A stretch of DNA of 64,000 nt from Pogostemon cablin. Lineage: Eukaryota; Streptophyta; Magnoliopsida; Lamiales; Lamiaceae. The notes beneath the pieces are model-generated. The model saw nothing but the letters and a program-made list of their open reading frames with translations, was not told where the DNA came from and did no database searches. Positions within the stretch are counted from its first letter, which is position 1. Each line of letters opens with the position of its first letter. The stretch is from positions 5,124,355-5,188,354 of the forward strand of contig CM042970.1 in assembly GCA_023678885.1 (NCBI GenBank), given 5' to 3'. Shown piece after piece: positions 1 through 11,792 of this stretch. The position numbers and the translations under genes are program-made.

Positions 1-1194
1 TGAGGCTTGACCTGACCGAGTTGAACAACTCGAGGAGCTCGTAAATATTTTGATGTAGAAAAATCAGGTGCCCTCGTTTCCTTATTCTACTTTTTATGTG
101 GGCTTTTAATTCATGAGAGTGGAAGGATTGAGTTCTTTGTTTTGGTGATCCATATGAGCTTATATTTTTAAATTGTGTCTAAAATTCATATGCTCTTGAA
201 ATTGATAAAGGAAGTGTACTTGAGTTACATTTTGATAAGTAGCTCTATGTGTACTTGTTAGATATTGCTTACCATGAAAAGTGCTCTGTTACTTGTTAAA
301 AACCCATGTGAGATTTTGAGCCTCGTTGATCATGTACATAATCACATGATATTTCTTTCTGGTGAGTATCATTCTTTTGTGTGTGTTCTAGAACTTACCT
401 TTTATCTTACTTGAAACTACACGTGTATTAGATGAAGGGAGCTGATTTTAGGTCATCCTTGAATTTATGAGTCACTTAGTCAAATAATTCTCTACCGAAT
501 AATGTTTATCAGTAGTTAGCCCCGTTGAGCCTAAAATCCTCATTCTTTGGCAGCTTACGAGAAATAACCACTTTGAGCATCTAAATTTTTTGAGCCTTGA
601 TTGTCCTTATAGAAGAGAATTAATGACTTTTCAAAGTGTGTTGATGGAGTTTTATAACAGTTTGGGAAGGAATAAAATTAGTGTTGTAACAGTGATTGAG
701 CTTGATAATGCATCTGAGGAGAATCGTGGAGTAGTGCTTAAATCTTGTACTCCATTGAATCAAATACCCTAGGGTAGTGCGTAAACCTAGTACCCTATGG
801 AGGATGCGAGAGGTAGTGCCCGAAACTGGTACCTCAAGAAAAAAGAAAAAAAGAAAGAGAAGTAAAAAATGTTGTGCTAGAAAGAAAAAGAAAAGTAATA
901 GAGTTGAGGAGGATGTTGTGTTTAATTGAAGTGAGTAAGAAGAATGAAAGATCATGATGGAATGCGCACTTGATTGATCCAAGTTTTAAGTCACTTATCC
1001 ATATATATTTCCTACCTTAACTAAAGACCCAACATTACATCCAAAATAGAAGACCTTTTTTTTCCTTTTGTCGAATTATACTTTTAGTGGTGGAGAGTTG
1101 AGACAATAGGCAAGCTTATGGTTACCCATGCACTTGAATTGAATTTGAGTGTAAACACATTAACCCATAAGTGTACATTTTTTATACTTGATAT
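1..1194 (+). mobile_element. 3' internal (post-pol) region of an Athila-type gypsy retrotransposon
   Basis: This stretch has no long coding frame. It matches, on the opposite strand, the non-coding internal region at about 60900-61850: for example 180-420 resembles the complement of 61590-61790, 720-775 resembles the complement of 61200-61255, and 1075-1185 resembles the complement of 60870-60990. In the right-hand copy this region lies between pol and the polypurine tract, so here it is the tail of an element whose body lies left of the window. The polypurine tract and the first bases of the following LTR seem to be deleted at about 1190. Confidence 0.7.
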
Positions 1195-3073
1195 ATGTGA
1201 AAAATGAACATGTTTGAGTGTCCAATTTAACATCTTTTGATGGGAATTTTTGTTATATATTAGCAAAAGTATCTTATATTTGATATATATGAGAAAAAGG
1301 TGCGTTTGAGGTGTTTTATGTTGTTTTAGGTGGAAAAAGGATCAAAAGGGGAAAGTTGGAGAAGAGGTGTAACTTGTGCAAAAATGCTGGAAAACGCACG
1401 TCCAACTTGTATTATTTTTCTGTATTCTTGTGGAGCTCAAAACTAAAAATGTGATACATGGTTGGAAGGCTACAGAAGAGAGGGTTGTTTTGGTGTAAAA
1501 AACACCTCAATTGGAATCCAAACGAGAAAGTTATGATCAAAATGGTGACGCCGAGCAAGCTGTTCCTGCTTAGCACGGTTGTGCCACTTTGCTTGACTTT
1601 TTACACATTCAAATACTGGATTTTTTTGTGAATTCTTTATATGGATAGAAATCCAAGGAATAGAGAATCGCGTTAGCGCAAGAATCACTCAAATCGGATT
1701 TTGGATGTTGAAGTTATACGTGAAATGGTGAGACCGCGCAACCTGGTTCGACCTCACTGATCTGGTTCGACCCGAACCAGAAACTTGAAAGTTTGTTATA
1801 GTGTGGTTTGACTTCGATGACATGGTTCGACAAATCCATAAAGGTCGAACCATGGTCGAACCAAATGCCTCCAGCAAGTGTATTTTTGTATTTTCTAAGA
1901 AAAAAGCCCATCCAAAGTTCATAAGGAGATATAAGTATAAAAGGGGATGTAGATCACACCAAGAAGAAAGAGACCACAATACAATCATCCTACACCCCAT
2001 AAGGGGGGATCACCTCCCAACCACATCCACTTCCTTTCCTCTATCCATCCATCACTTTGAAGATTCGTCTGCTGAATCAAGAGGATAACCAAGAGGAGCT
2101 TCAAGACGGAGAAGGACGCGATGACTCCTATATCTAGGGTTTTTATATATTTCCTAATTTATCTTGTATTTTTCGGACATATAGATAAGATCTATCCAAC
2201 CCACATCATTGTTCTTCGCAATATCATGGGCTAGAACCATTTTGGTAGATCTAGTGTTTTGAAGGTTTTTATGAATTAATTGAACTTTTGTGTGTATATT
2301 CTGTACAACACTACTTGTGGATTTATTTTATATAAGACTATGCATTTTTAATTCATACCCAGAGTTGTATTGTACATCATTAACTGTTATGTAGAGTTTG
2401 AATACATATCTTGGTTATTGAATGAGTGCGTTCACTGCTGAACAGGATTCCATGTTATGATTTTAAGTGAGGGGACTCATAAGCTTCATTAGAACTATTT
2501 TATATCAATACCCTTTAATTGAATTGGATTCGGGTTATTAAATAGGATAAAAATGGTAATTTATAGTACCTATAAAGAGAGATCATATCTGGTTGGAGTA
2601 CAAATTGACCAGAGAAATAATTGATACTGATAGTACCTAAAAAGGGGGGTGAAATTATACCTCTTGCTCCAAGGTTATTCACACGTGTTACACGCATATT
2701 TACTTATGTCTATAGAGTAGATTTGCATAGCTTAGTGATGCGTCTAAATTCCACAAGGCAGAGTCGGAGATTGATATACGAAAGGGAAATTAATGTGTGA
2801 AACTGGATTATTCTAGAGCTACCTATCCTCCTACTTGATCCACTTTCGTATTCTTCTAGTGATATTTTATTTTATCGGTTATTTAATAATTCTACTTAGT
2901 AGTTTAATAAATAAATCCAACCTTATTGCCTTGTCTTAATTAATTTAGTAAATAATTAAATTAATAATACGCAGTCCTTTGGGTTCGATATTTAACTTGG
3001 TCGCTTGCCTAATTTGCAATTGATATCCTTAATACATGGGGATTAATTTTGCATGCAAAGAAAATGTGCATCA
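1195..3073 (+). repeat. Long terminal repeat, Athila-type Ty3/gypsy (copy A)
   Basis: The sequence aligns along its length with the inverted LTRs at 10416-11792 and 49091-54840. It ends in GCATCA just before a primer-binding site. A TATA box (TATAAAAGG) lies at 1936-1944, preceded by several GGTTCGACC/GGTCGAACC motifs at 1740-1865. It is about 1.88 kb, close to the 1.89 kb of the solo LTR at 49091-54840 once its insert is removed. The left end is blurred: the usual TGATGAGAGT start is not clear, and internal sequence of an upstream element abuts it. Confidence 0.75.
1936..1944 (+). promoter_or_regulatory. TATA box of LTR A
   Basis: TATAAAAGG is placed mid-LTR, where U3 should end, and comparable boxes occur at the same place in the other LTRs of the family (for example the complement of about 59935-59945). 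The retrotransposon transcript would start about 30 bases downstream. Confidence 0.5.
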
Positions 3074-3079
3074 AGTTCT

Positions 3080-3097
3080 TGATACCATTGCCGGGGA
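3080..3097 (+). other. Degenerate tRNA-Asp primer-binding site
   Basis: Six bases after the LTR end comes TGATACCATTGCCGGGGA. The intact form in the inverted copy at 10392-10409 reads TGGCGCCATTGCCGGGGA, which complements the 3' end of plant tRNA-Asp, as usual for Athila/Tat gypsy elements. Here three bases of the 5' half differ. Confidence 0.7.
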
Positions 3098-3245
3098 CTG
3101 CTGTTATTATTAGTTTAATATTTCTAGTTTGATTAAGACTTCTATTTGTGATTATTTATTTCTATCTAACCTTAAATTTTTTTGAGGTATTTGTGCACTA
3201 GGAAAAGGAGATGAAGGAAAGAATGAATAACACATTGAGCTAAAC

Positions 3246-4028
3246 ATAGCCGGAGCAAGGCAGAATCCGAATAATACTGCCGTACGTGAAATTTTCACGA
3301 ACTATGGAATTGATAACATGGGGTTGATAGGAGCAAGGGGGAAGATGATAATTTTGAGATACATCCCGATCTTATTAACATGGTAGAGAATAATCTCTTT
3401 TCTGGATGTTGCTTTGAAGATCCATATCAGGATCTCCGAAGATTTCTTGGTTATGCAAACACTCAAAAGGGTTCTGGAGCTAATGATTACACTAAACTGA
3501 TCGTCCTATTCAAGTTCTCTTTAATTGATAGAGCAGAAGATTGGTATGAGACTCTTGATGCCAAAGATTGTACTACATGAGAACAACTGCAGCAGAAGTT
3601 TTTGGAGAGATACATGCCACCCTCGAGGATCTTAAGAGTGAAGCAAGACATCTCTCAATTTGTTATGAATTAGGGTGAGAAATTCCATGAGGCATGGGAT
3701 AGATTTAAAGACATGCTCAGGAGCTGTCCACAACATGGGATGTCTAAGGCTCAGTACATAAGTATCTTCTACTATGGATTGGATTGTGAGTCACGTGTTC
3801 ATATTGATGCATCATCAGGAGTGACAGCACTTGAAGCAGAAAAGTTATTTGAAGACATCTCTATGAATTCACGTGACTGGCCTATGGAAAGGGTAAGAGG
3901 ATTTTATGTACTTGGCAAGGTGGCTCAGGCTGAACATTAAGTGGTGAAGTCGAATAGAGATGATGAGATCATTTATAGTTTAGCTAACATCAACAAGCTA
4001 CTAGAATCCCAGCAGAGGCAGATTACAG
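3246..4028 (+). pseudogene. Broken gag of an Athila-type gypsy element
   Basis: The frame encodes a retrotransposon Gag core. Visible landmarks are FEDPYQDLRRFLGYANTQKG, an RAEDWYETLDA segment, CPQHGMSKAQYISIFYYGLD, and DISMNSRDWPMERVRGFYVLGKVAQ. The inverted copy at 9141-10245 is the same protein. The start codon is lost: the copy elsewhere begins ATGGCCGGAGCAAGGCAG, whereas here the first codon is ATA at 3246. In-frame stops lie near 3578, 3671 and 3938. After about 4028 the sequence jumps straight into LTR sequence, so the zinc finger, protease, reverse transcriptase and integrase are deleted. Confidence 0.8.
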
Positions 4029-4804
4029 AGTTGTATTCATACCCAGAGTTGTATTTTCTATCATTAACTATTATGTAGAGTCTGAATACATATTTTGGTT
4101 ATTGATTGAGTTCGTTCACTGCTGAGCAGGATTCCATTTTTATGATTCTAAGTGAGGGAACTCTGAAGCTTCATTAGGACTTTATATTAATACTTTTTAA
4201 TTGAATTGGACTCGGGTTATTAAGTAGGATAAAGAGGATAATTTTACAGTACATATAAAGGGAGATCATATCGAGTTAGAGTACCATTTGGCCAGGGAAA
4301 TAATTGATACTGATAGTGCCTAAAAAGGGGGTGAAGTTATATCTTTTGCTCCAAGGTTATTCATACGTATTATACGCATATTTACTTGTGTCTATAGAGT
4401 AGATTTGCACGGCTTGGTGATGCATCCATATTTCACAAGGCAGAGTCGGACATTGATACACGAAAGGGAAATTCATGAGTGAAACTGGATTATCCTGGAC
4501 ATTGATACACGAAAGAAAAATTCATGAGTGAAATTGGATTATCCTAGAGCTATCTATTCTCCTACTTGATCCACTTTCGTATTCTTCTAGTGATATTTTA
4601 TTTTATCTGTTATTTAATAATTCTTCTTAGTTGTTTAATAAATAAATTCCAACCTTATTGTCTTATCTTAATTAATTTAGTAAATAATTAAATTGATAAT
4701 ACGCCGTCCTTTGGGTTCGATATTTAACTTGGTTGCTTGCCTAAGCTACAATTGATATCCTTAATACTTGAGATTAATTTTGCGTGCAAAGAAAATGCAC
4801 ATCA
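4029..4804 (+). repeat. Partial 3' LTR of element A
   Basis: It matches LTR A from about 2345 to its end, including the closing segment before the primer site, and ends CACATCA. The first 1.15 kb of the LTR are missing, lost in the same deletion that removed pol. A stretch of about 60 bases around 4445-4540 is locally duplicated. Confidence 0.75.
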
Positions 4805-5265
4805 CAAACACGGCCCTATAAGCTAGGTCGTGCGCTTGCACCTAAACACCTACACGTCCACGGCATGGCCGTGTGCATGCACACGGGTCGTGTCCATGGC
4901 GAAATTTGAGAAAATATCAGCAACCATCTAGAAGCTCCCAAGGGGTATAAATACTACCAAATTCAACATTTGAGTATATAATTCGTAGGGTTTCCACTGT
5001 TCACCTATATTATATACCATTTCCTCCATTTTACACCATCTTCATCCATTCTTCATCCATATCATATACCTTCATCCCACCATTAAAATCATCATCCAAG
5101 TGAGGAAAAGAAATAAGAAAGAGTGGAGAATTGCAAGGAGAGGAAGGAGATCATCATTGGAATCATCCAAGGGAGTTTTCATCCAAACTTTATATTGAAC
5201 CTTATTTTTTATCATGGTTTGTAAGGATTTAAATGTCTATGTTGATTAATTCCTTATGAATATGG

Positions 5266-6623
5266 TGTTGGATTGTATACTAAAAGTCTAGCTTTTTGTA
5301 TGAACAATGTTTTAACAATATTTGACATAAGAATTATGTGATCAACCATTTTGTATAATTATATATGAATTGTTGCAAAAATCCATTTACTTTATTCAGT
5401 AGATAATGTGGTGTGCGGCGTCACACGAAAGATCCTATTATCGGCTCCTTATGAAGTATAAACAGATGTTCACAACCGAAATATATGGTGACTATCTATC
5501 AGTATGGTTATAGTGTGATTTGATATTAGTTTGTCTTCACTATAAAATTATACTAGTGCATTTTGTATGTATTGAGTAGGACCATGATGAGATCGTTCGA
5601 TTTATACTGACTATATAATAGAACTAGATCTCTTTTATTATAGATGTTTGTACCTCTTAATCCCTATATAATAACCTCGACACGTAAGCCAGTATTTATT
5701 TCTTTGACATCAATGGGTGAGATTTAATTATTAAATCAATATGCTCGGTGAGTTGGGAGATGGTCTCTATGGTGTGCTATTCATTGTAAAAGGAATCTGT
5801 ATCCTAACGGAATTGGTTGATGATGTCACTTTGAGGAGCTCATAATGATTATCATGTAAACCCTGCAGGTTGATTTATTCTGGCATGATAATAAGGTTGA
5901 GTGGTACTGCCCTAGGTAAATATATTAATTAATGGAGTTGTCAGTAACTTAATTAATTAATGGGCATTGAATCTTAAACACGGGGAGATTAACGGGCTCA
6001 TAATAAGAAGGAGCTCATAACGTAATTTGGGATAAGGGTGGCAGTGCAATAATATTTCTTTAGTAGACTGATTTATTATTATTGGATTTAAGTATAAGTT
6101 TTGGGATAAACTTGGATGCTTAAGCCCAATGGAAAGCCCAACTCTAATTTCTCCTCTTGGTCCTTGTTGTAGCCTATAAATAGCCAAAATCAGCAGTCCG
6201 AATATCTAATTATCGTGAGAGAGAGTGATTGACTGCAGATTGATTTCGTCTTGGAGATTGTTGCCCACACAATGCCAAGACGTGGCTTAGGAACACAACA
6301 GAAGATCGAAAGGTCGTTTGCTGTTGTTGTTTGTCAACTTCCACGATTTTTCTTTATTTGTGTGGAACTCAAAACTAGTCGTATGATATACCATTGGAAA
6401 GCTACGGAAGAGAGGATCATTTTGACAGAAAAATTACTCAAATCGAAGATTGGATGAGGAAGTTATGCCCAAAATTATGAGGCTGCGCATGCTACGGTCG
6501 AGAATTCCTTTTCTTTAACATACCCTGTGAAAGGTAATTCGATTATATTTTTCTTGCTTCTGCTTTTTTAGAATCGCATGAAATCTTAACGGTCCATATT
6601 AATCAAATGATCAAACGCCAACA
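5266..6623 (+). repeat. Solo LTR, Copia-type family 1, with target duplication
   Basis: It begins TGTTGGATTGTATAC and ends CGCCAACA. Exact 5-bp duplications TATGG flank it at 5261-5265 and 6624-6628. It aligns over its length with 27350-28719, which is followed by a tRNA-Met primer site, and with 61849-63237. No primer site follows this copy, so it is a solo LTR left by LTR-LTR recombination. Length is 1358 bp. Confidence 0.9.
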
Positions 6624-7164
6624 TATGGCAGACTAATTTCCCTTGTGAGATTAACAACATTAAAGTTTTTGGATAATTTTGAGATTTATGTATTTAAATT
6701 CATATGTTGATTCGGTTTATTAATTTTCTATTATTGATGCTTTAGATCTTGATGTTTATGATGATTTGTGTGTTTTGTAGTTAATCATGTTATTAGATTG
6801 AGAAATCAATTAGCGTTTAGGATAATTAAATGAATCATTTTATCATACATCTCATGTGCATTATAAGTTTTAAAGAGATAGAGATGTCCTTTAGGATTTA
6901 GAACTCTTTGATAGAACATTCAATTTGTTAGATCGAGAGGTCAATTGATCGTGAGAGGGGACTCTCCAATTGAACTTAGTACCTAGTTGGAATTGTTTGA
7001 TTGAGAACCAACCTTAGAGCTATTTTGAGATTTTATTAAGCAACTGCATCCTATCTATCTCGAGAGGGAGTTTAAGTGGAATTCGTGTTGGCCCTTAGTT
7101 ATTAACCCATGACACATATGAGTTTGATGCATTGATCATAGAATTTCCACTTCCTAAGTGTTGT

Positions 7165-8826
7165 TGAAATTGGTTTCAATTTTGGTATTAATTGATTAGG
7201 GCAAGCGTACTCTATCGCGTAGTAGACCGTAGTGACCAAGTGCAAAATTTAGAAATATCGAACTCAAGGGCGAAAATGGGTAGCTATATTTGAGAAATGT
7301 TTTATTCTAGTAGGACTAATCAATAAAAGGGGGGGTTGAATTACACTAAAACTAGCAACTAAGAAAGCAATTAAAGATAGAATGATACGATGGACATGGA
7401 AGATGGATGAGTGGATGAATGTGAGATGGATGAAGTAACAATCTAAAGAGGAGCAAGGTTAACCACATTCAAGATTATGGACACAACATGGACTAGTTAA
7501 ATTCAAATGGCAAACATCAATGATCATTTGAATAGAAGCAATCACATATATTCCCCTAATCCTTTTGGCCAAGGTGATTAAGTTCTAAACTCCGTACAAG
7601 TTTCAAGCAAAAAAGATTGAATCTCACTCTCAATTCCCTTAGAATGTACTATGATAACAAAATTAGTCTTCTCACTAAATTAATCAATCGAATATGATAA
7701 ACTAATAAGTATTCCAACATGAATGTTCTAAGTATATAAAGATGTTACCACATACTTCACATACTAACATACAAAATTCATATTATAACATGATTCAATC
7801 AAATCCCTAAACACAATATTGGAATGACCATCCTAATATCATAAATGGAGAATTTAACCACACACATTATAATACAAATCAAGTAAATCATAGATCTTGT
7901 AAGAAATTCCAAAATCACATTAAGTAAACCATTAAAAATCCAACAAATCCATAGATCCCTAATCCATCAAGTGGCTAGCTTCACAAGAGGTCTAGCCAAC
8001 AATAAATATCATGAAAATATCAATACAATGCTTACAAACATAAAAACTAAGAAAATACAAATTAAAGGTAAGTTCTCCCCTATTTGGAATTTGGGTTGAT
8101 TCTCCCCTTCAAGATGCAATCCTCCCTCCATGTGCCTCAATCCTCCATAGATGTGTGATGGGTAGATGGAAAGTGTGAAGATCCTTGGAATTTGAAGAGT
8201 AATTTAGTGAAAATTGGTTGGAAAATTGATTGGAGATTGTATTGTGTGAGAAAAATGGTGAATGAGTGTGTGTGGTCGATTTTGGGTTTCCCCCAATTCT
8301 CCCTCAATCAAACTTGGGAAAAAAGTAGTCAAAATGGGAATTAAAATTGATTTTTTGGACAGGTGGCAAAGTGCACAAAAATTCGACCAAATTTTTGTGA
8401 CATCGAATTTTTATGCAAAACTGCATAAAAATTCGATCGAATTTCTATGAAGTACATTGAATTTTATGTCAGTGTGCTCAACCTCCAATGCTCTGTTTCG
8501 CCCTTGTTTTTCCTAAAAATTCACAAAAATTCGATCGAATTTTTGTGCAAGGTCGAATTTTTATGACAGTTTTGCCCTGCTTCACTGTTTTGGCTCGTTC
8601 TCCCTCGTTTTAACTCCGAATTGAGATCTGCTTATTCCTACATTTTCCTCTTCACTTATAGAATCCATTTATACCTGAAAATCATACAAATTCCATCCAA
8701 GTATAAATTCTCCAAATATTTACAAATATCGAGCAATCTAGGGCACTTAAAAACTCAAACCAAGAATAATTGCATGAAAGCATGCTATAAATGGACTCTA
8801 AATTCATGAGATTTCTACACTCATCA
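7165..8826 (-). repeat. Solo LTR, gypsy type, with target duplication
   Basis: Read on the minus strand it runs from TGATGAGTGTAGAAATC to GGTTTCAATTTCA (ends TG...CA). Duplications GTTGT flank it at 7160-7164 and 8827-8831. The end near 7200-7260 resembles the primer-proximal ends of the other gypsy LTRs. Several copies of AAATTCGATCGAATTT-like palindromes occupy 8370-8570. No coding sequence is present. Length is 1662 bp. Confidence 0.85.
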
Positions 8827-9140
8827 GTTGTTTATCTCACTTTTTCTTAACTTGGAAAACAACTCTTCATTTATCTATCTTGTTTGTTTGATCATTACTT
8901 GTTTTGATTATTTTTATTTATTTGTTTGAACAACCAATCCATTGATGATTCGTTTCTATAAAATTACAAGAAACGTGAGATCGCTTAAGCTCAAGTACCT
9001 ACCTTTCTTGGGTTAGATAAACTCTTTAATTGGTCATCCCAACTACAAAATGGCTAATCACTCGATCGTGGCTCGACTAAGAGGGTTGGTTGAGCTGCGG
9101 TCGAGCGTGGACATTCCATCTCTATTTTTTCCCACCGGCA

Positions 9141-10245
9141 TCATCGGACCTTCGTACTGCATTCCGACCTTAACGTGATGGCTTTACACTCTTTCGGGTT
9201 CGTTATGCCTTGAGATGGGAATATTTTCTTCTCCAACATCTGCGTCAGCTGATTCACACTCGTGATCATCTGACCCATTATCAAGGTAAAGTCCTTCATT
9301 TGCTTAGACAAATCGGAATGGGTAAAATTCATAGTAGCCTCAAGTCTATCCACTCTTGCATCATTCTTAGCCATGTATAGATTGAAGATATCTTCAACAC
9401 TCTTCACTTCTTGTTGTTGCATATGAGGCCCCCTTGGCCAACTCTATAATCTGTCTTTGTTGGGACTCTAGTAGCAGCTTGTTGATGTTAGCTAGACTAG
9501 AGACGATGTCATCATCCCTAATCGACTTCACCACTTGATGTTCAACCTGAGCCACCTTACCAAGTACATAAGATCCTCTTACTCTTTCCGTAGGCCAGTC
9601 ACGTGAATTCATAGAGATGTCTTAAAATAACTTTTTAACTTCTATTATTGTTTTGAATAACAACACTCTTCCTGATGATGCATCAATAAAAACACGCGAC
9701 TCACAATCCAATCCATAGTAGAAGATGCTTATGTACTCAGTCTTAGACATCCCATGTTGAGGGCACCGCCTGAGCATATCTTTGAACTTATCCCATACCT
9801 CATGGAATTTTTCATCATGATTCATAATAAATTGGATGATGTCTTGCTGCATTCTAAATACCTTAGAGGGTGACATATATCTTTCCAAGAACTTTTGTTG
9901 CAGTTGGTCCCATGTAGTACAGTCCGTGGCATCAACAGTTTCATACCAATCTTCGGCCCTACCAATCAAAGAGAACTTGAATAGGGCGATCTACCTAGCA
10001 TCATCATGGGCTCCAACACCCTTCTGGGTATTTGCATATCCAAGGAATCTTCTGAGATGCTGATATGGATCTTCGAAGTAACCTCCAGAAAATGGATTAT
10101 TCTCCACCATGTTGTTAAGAGAGGGATGTATCTCAAAATCATCATCTTCCCTCCTTTCTCCTATCAACCTCAAGTTACCAGTCCCATTGTTCGTGAAAAT
10201 TTCACGTATGACAACATTATCCGAATTTTGCCTTGCTCCGGCCAT
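9141..10245 (-). pseudogene. Broken gag of gypsy element B
   Basis: The protein starts MAGARQNSDNVVIREIF at 10245 and is recognisably the same Gag as at 3246-4028. It holds the FEDPYQHLRRFLGYANTQKG segment, an RAEDWYET segment, RRCPQHGMSKTEYISIFYYGLD and a C-terminal MTSVNQLTQMLEKK... region. In-frame stops occur near 9991 and 9622, and a frame change lies near 9400-9430. The reading frame ends at 9141, before any protease. It follows its own LTR (10416-11792) and an intact primer site, so the 5' half of the element is preserved and the pol half is gone. Confidence 0.85.
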
Positions 10246-10391
10246 GTCTAGTACAGTGTGTTATTCTTTCCTTTCATTCCTCTCCTTTTCCTAGTGCACA
10301 AGTATCTCCAAAAAATTCAAGTTTATAAATAAATAATCACAAATAAAATTCTTAATCAAATTAGAAATAAAAAAATCAATAATAAATTCCG

Positions 10392-10409
10392 TCCCCGGCA
10401 ATGGCGCCA
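10392..10409 (-). other. Primer-binding site, tRNA-Asp type
   Basis: On the minus strand the bases read TGGCGCCATTGCCGGGGA, one difference from the complement of the 3' end of plant tRNA-Asp. It lies six bases after the LTR end, the normal place for priming minus-strand cDNA in Athila/Tat gypsy elements. Confidence 0.8.
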
Positions 10410-10415
10410 AGATCT

Positions 10416-11792
10416 TGATATGCGTTATCTTCACACGTAAAATTAATCCTCAAGTATTAAGAATATCAATTGCAGCTTAAGCAAGCGACCAAGTTAAATA
10501 TCGAACCCAAAAGATGGTGTATTATAAGTTTAATTATTTACTAAATTAATTAGGATGAAAGGCAACAAAAGTTGTTGAAATAATTATATCTACTAAATAA
10601 TTAATTAAAATAAAAATTAAAATAAGTTAAGCACTAGAAGAATACAAAAGTGAATCAAGTATGGAGAATAGGTAGCCCTAAGGTAATCTGGTATAACTCA
10701 TTAATTTCCCTTTCATGTATCAATGTCCAACTCTGCCTTGTGGAATATGGATGCATCAATAAGCCATGCAAATCTACTCTATAGACACAAGTAAATATGT
10801 ATGTAACACGTGTGAATAACCTTGGAGTATAAGATATAATTTCACACCCCCCATTTCTAGGTACTATCAGTATCTGATATTTCCATGGCCAATTGGTACT
10901 CTAACCCGATATGATCTCCCTTTATGCGGGAGTCGTCGTGTCCTTCTCCGTCTTGAATCCTCCTCTTGATTCAAAAAATGAATCTTCACAGTGATAGATG
11001 GATGAAGGAAAGGATATGGATGATGGTTGGGTGATTCCTCTTGTGGGATGGTGTATGATGATTATCGCCTCTTACATGAATGATGATGTAAAGTATATAT
11101 ATGTGTGAGAACGGAATGAAATAAAGAAATAAAAGATATGGATGAATCATGGAAGATTATGTGATAAAGAGATTAATTTTGCTCCAAGAAATAGGAAATT
11201 TGGGCTAATTTTCGGAAATTTTTGGAAATTCTCGCCGACAGCTGCGCGACCTCACGATTTTGAGCATAACTTCCTCGTCTGAACTCCGATTTAATCAATT
11301 CTTGCGCTCATGAAATCCTCTATTTCTTAAATTTCTATCCATATAAAGAACTCAGAAAAAAGTCCAATATTTGAAGGGCACGAGTCATGCAAATGTGGCA
11401 TAAGTCGTGGTGAGTAGGAACAGCTTGCCCGACTTTACCGTTTTGATCATAACTCTCTCATCTAAACTCTGATTGAGGTGTTCTTTGAACCAAAATGACC
11501 ATCTCTTCCGTAACTTTCCAATGGTGGATCACATGCCCAATTTGGAATTCTAAAAAATATAAAAAAATTACATTAGTTGGACGTGTTTTTTTCAACATTC
11601 TTGCACAAGTTACACCTTTTCTCCAACTTTGCACTTTTGATCCTTTTCCAATCTATAACACAATAAAATATCTCAAACATGCATTTTCTCACATATATCA
11701 AATATAAGACACTTGTACTAATATATAATAACAATTCCCATCAAAAAAATTTTAAATTGGATACTTAAACACGCTTATTTTAACTCTCATCA
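10416..11792 (-). repeat. 5' LTR of gypsy element B
   Basis: On the minus strand it starts TGATGAGAGTTAAAATAAG (11792) and ends GCATATCA (10416). It aligns with LTR A, but about 0.45 kb is deleted around 10920-10930, where the part after the 5' untranslated leader joins the part near the primer site. It interrupts a PIF/Harbinger transposase remnant at its outer end. Confidence 0.8.

Larger units (their letters stand above)
4805..9060 (+). mobile_element. Fragmented plus-strand gypsy-like LTR or leader, host of two solo-LTR insertions
   Basis: If the two nested solo LTRs (5266-6623 and 7165-8826) and one copy of each target duplication are removed, 4805-5265, 6629-7164 and 8832-9060 join into one non-coding stretch. 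It carries a TATA-like box (TATAAATA, 4946-4953) after a run of CACGG/GTCGTG motifs at 4806-4900, the layout seen in the LTRs of this window. No primer site is visible at its right end. That it is an LTR is inference; its ends are not defined. Confidence 0.4.

Noticed and set aside
4805..9060. Full-length gypsy element between 4805 and 11792
   Set aside because: The left sequence is on the plus strand and the gag-LTR part on the minus strand, so they cannot be one element.
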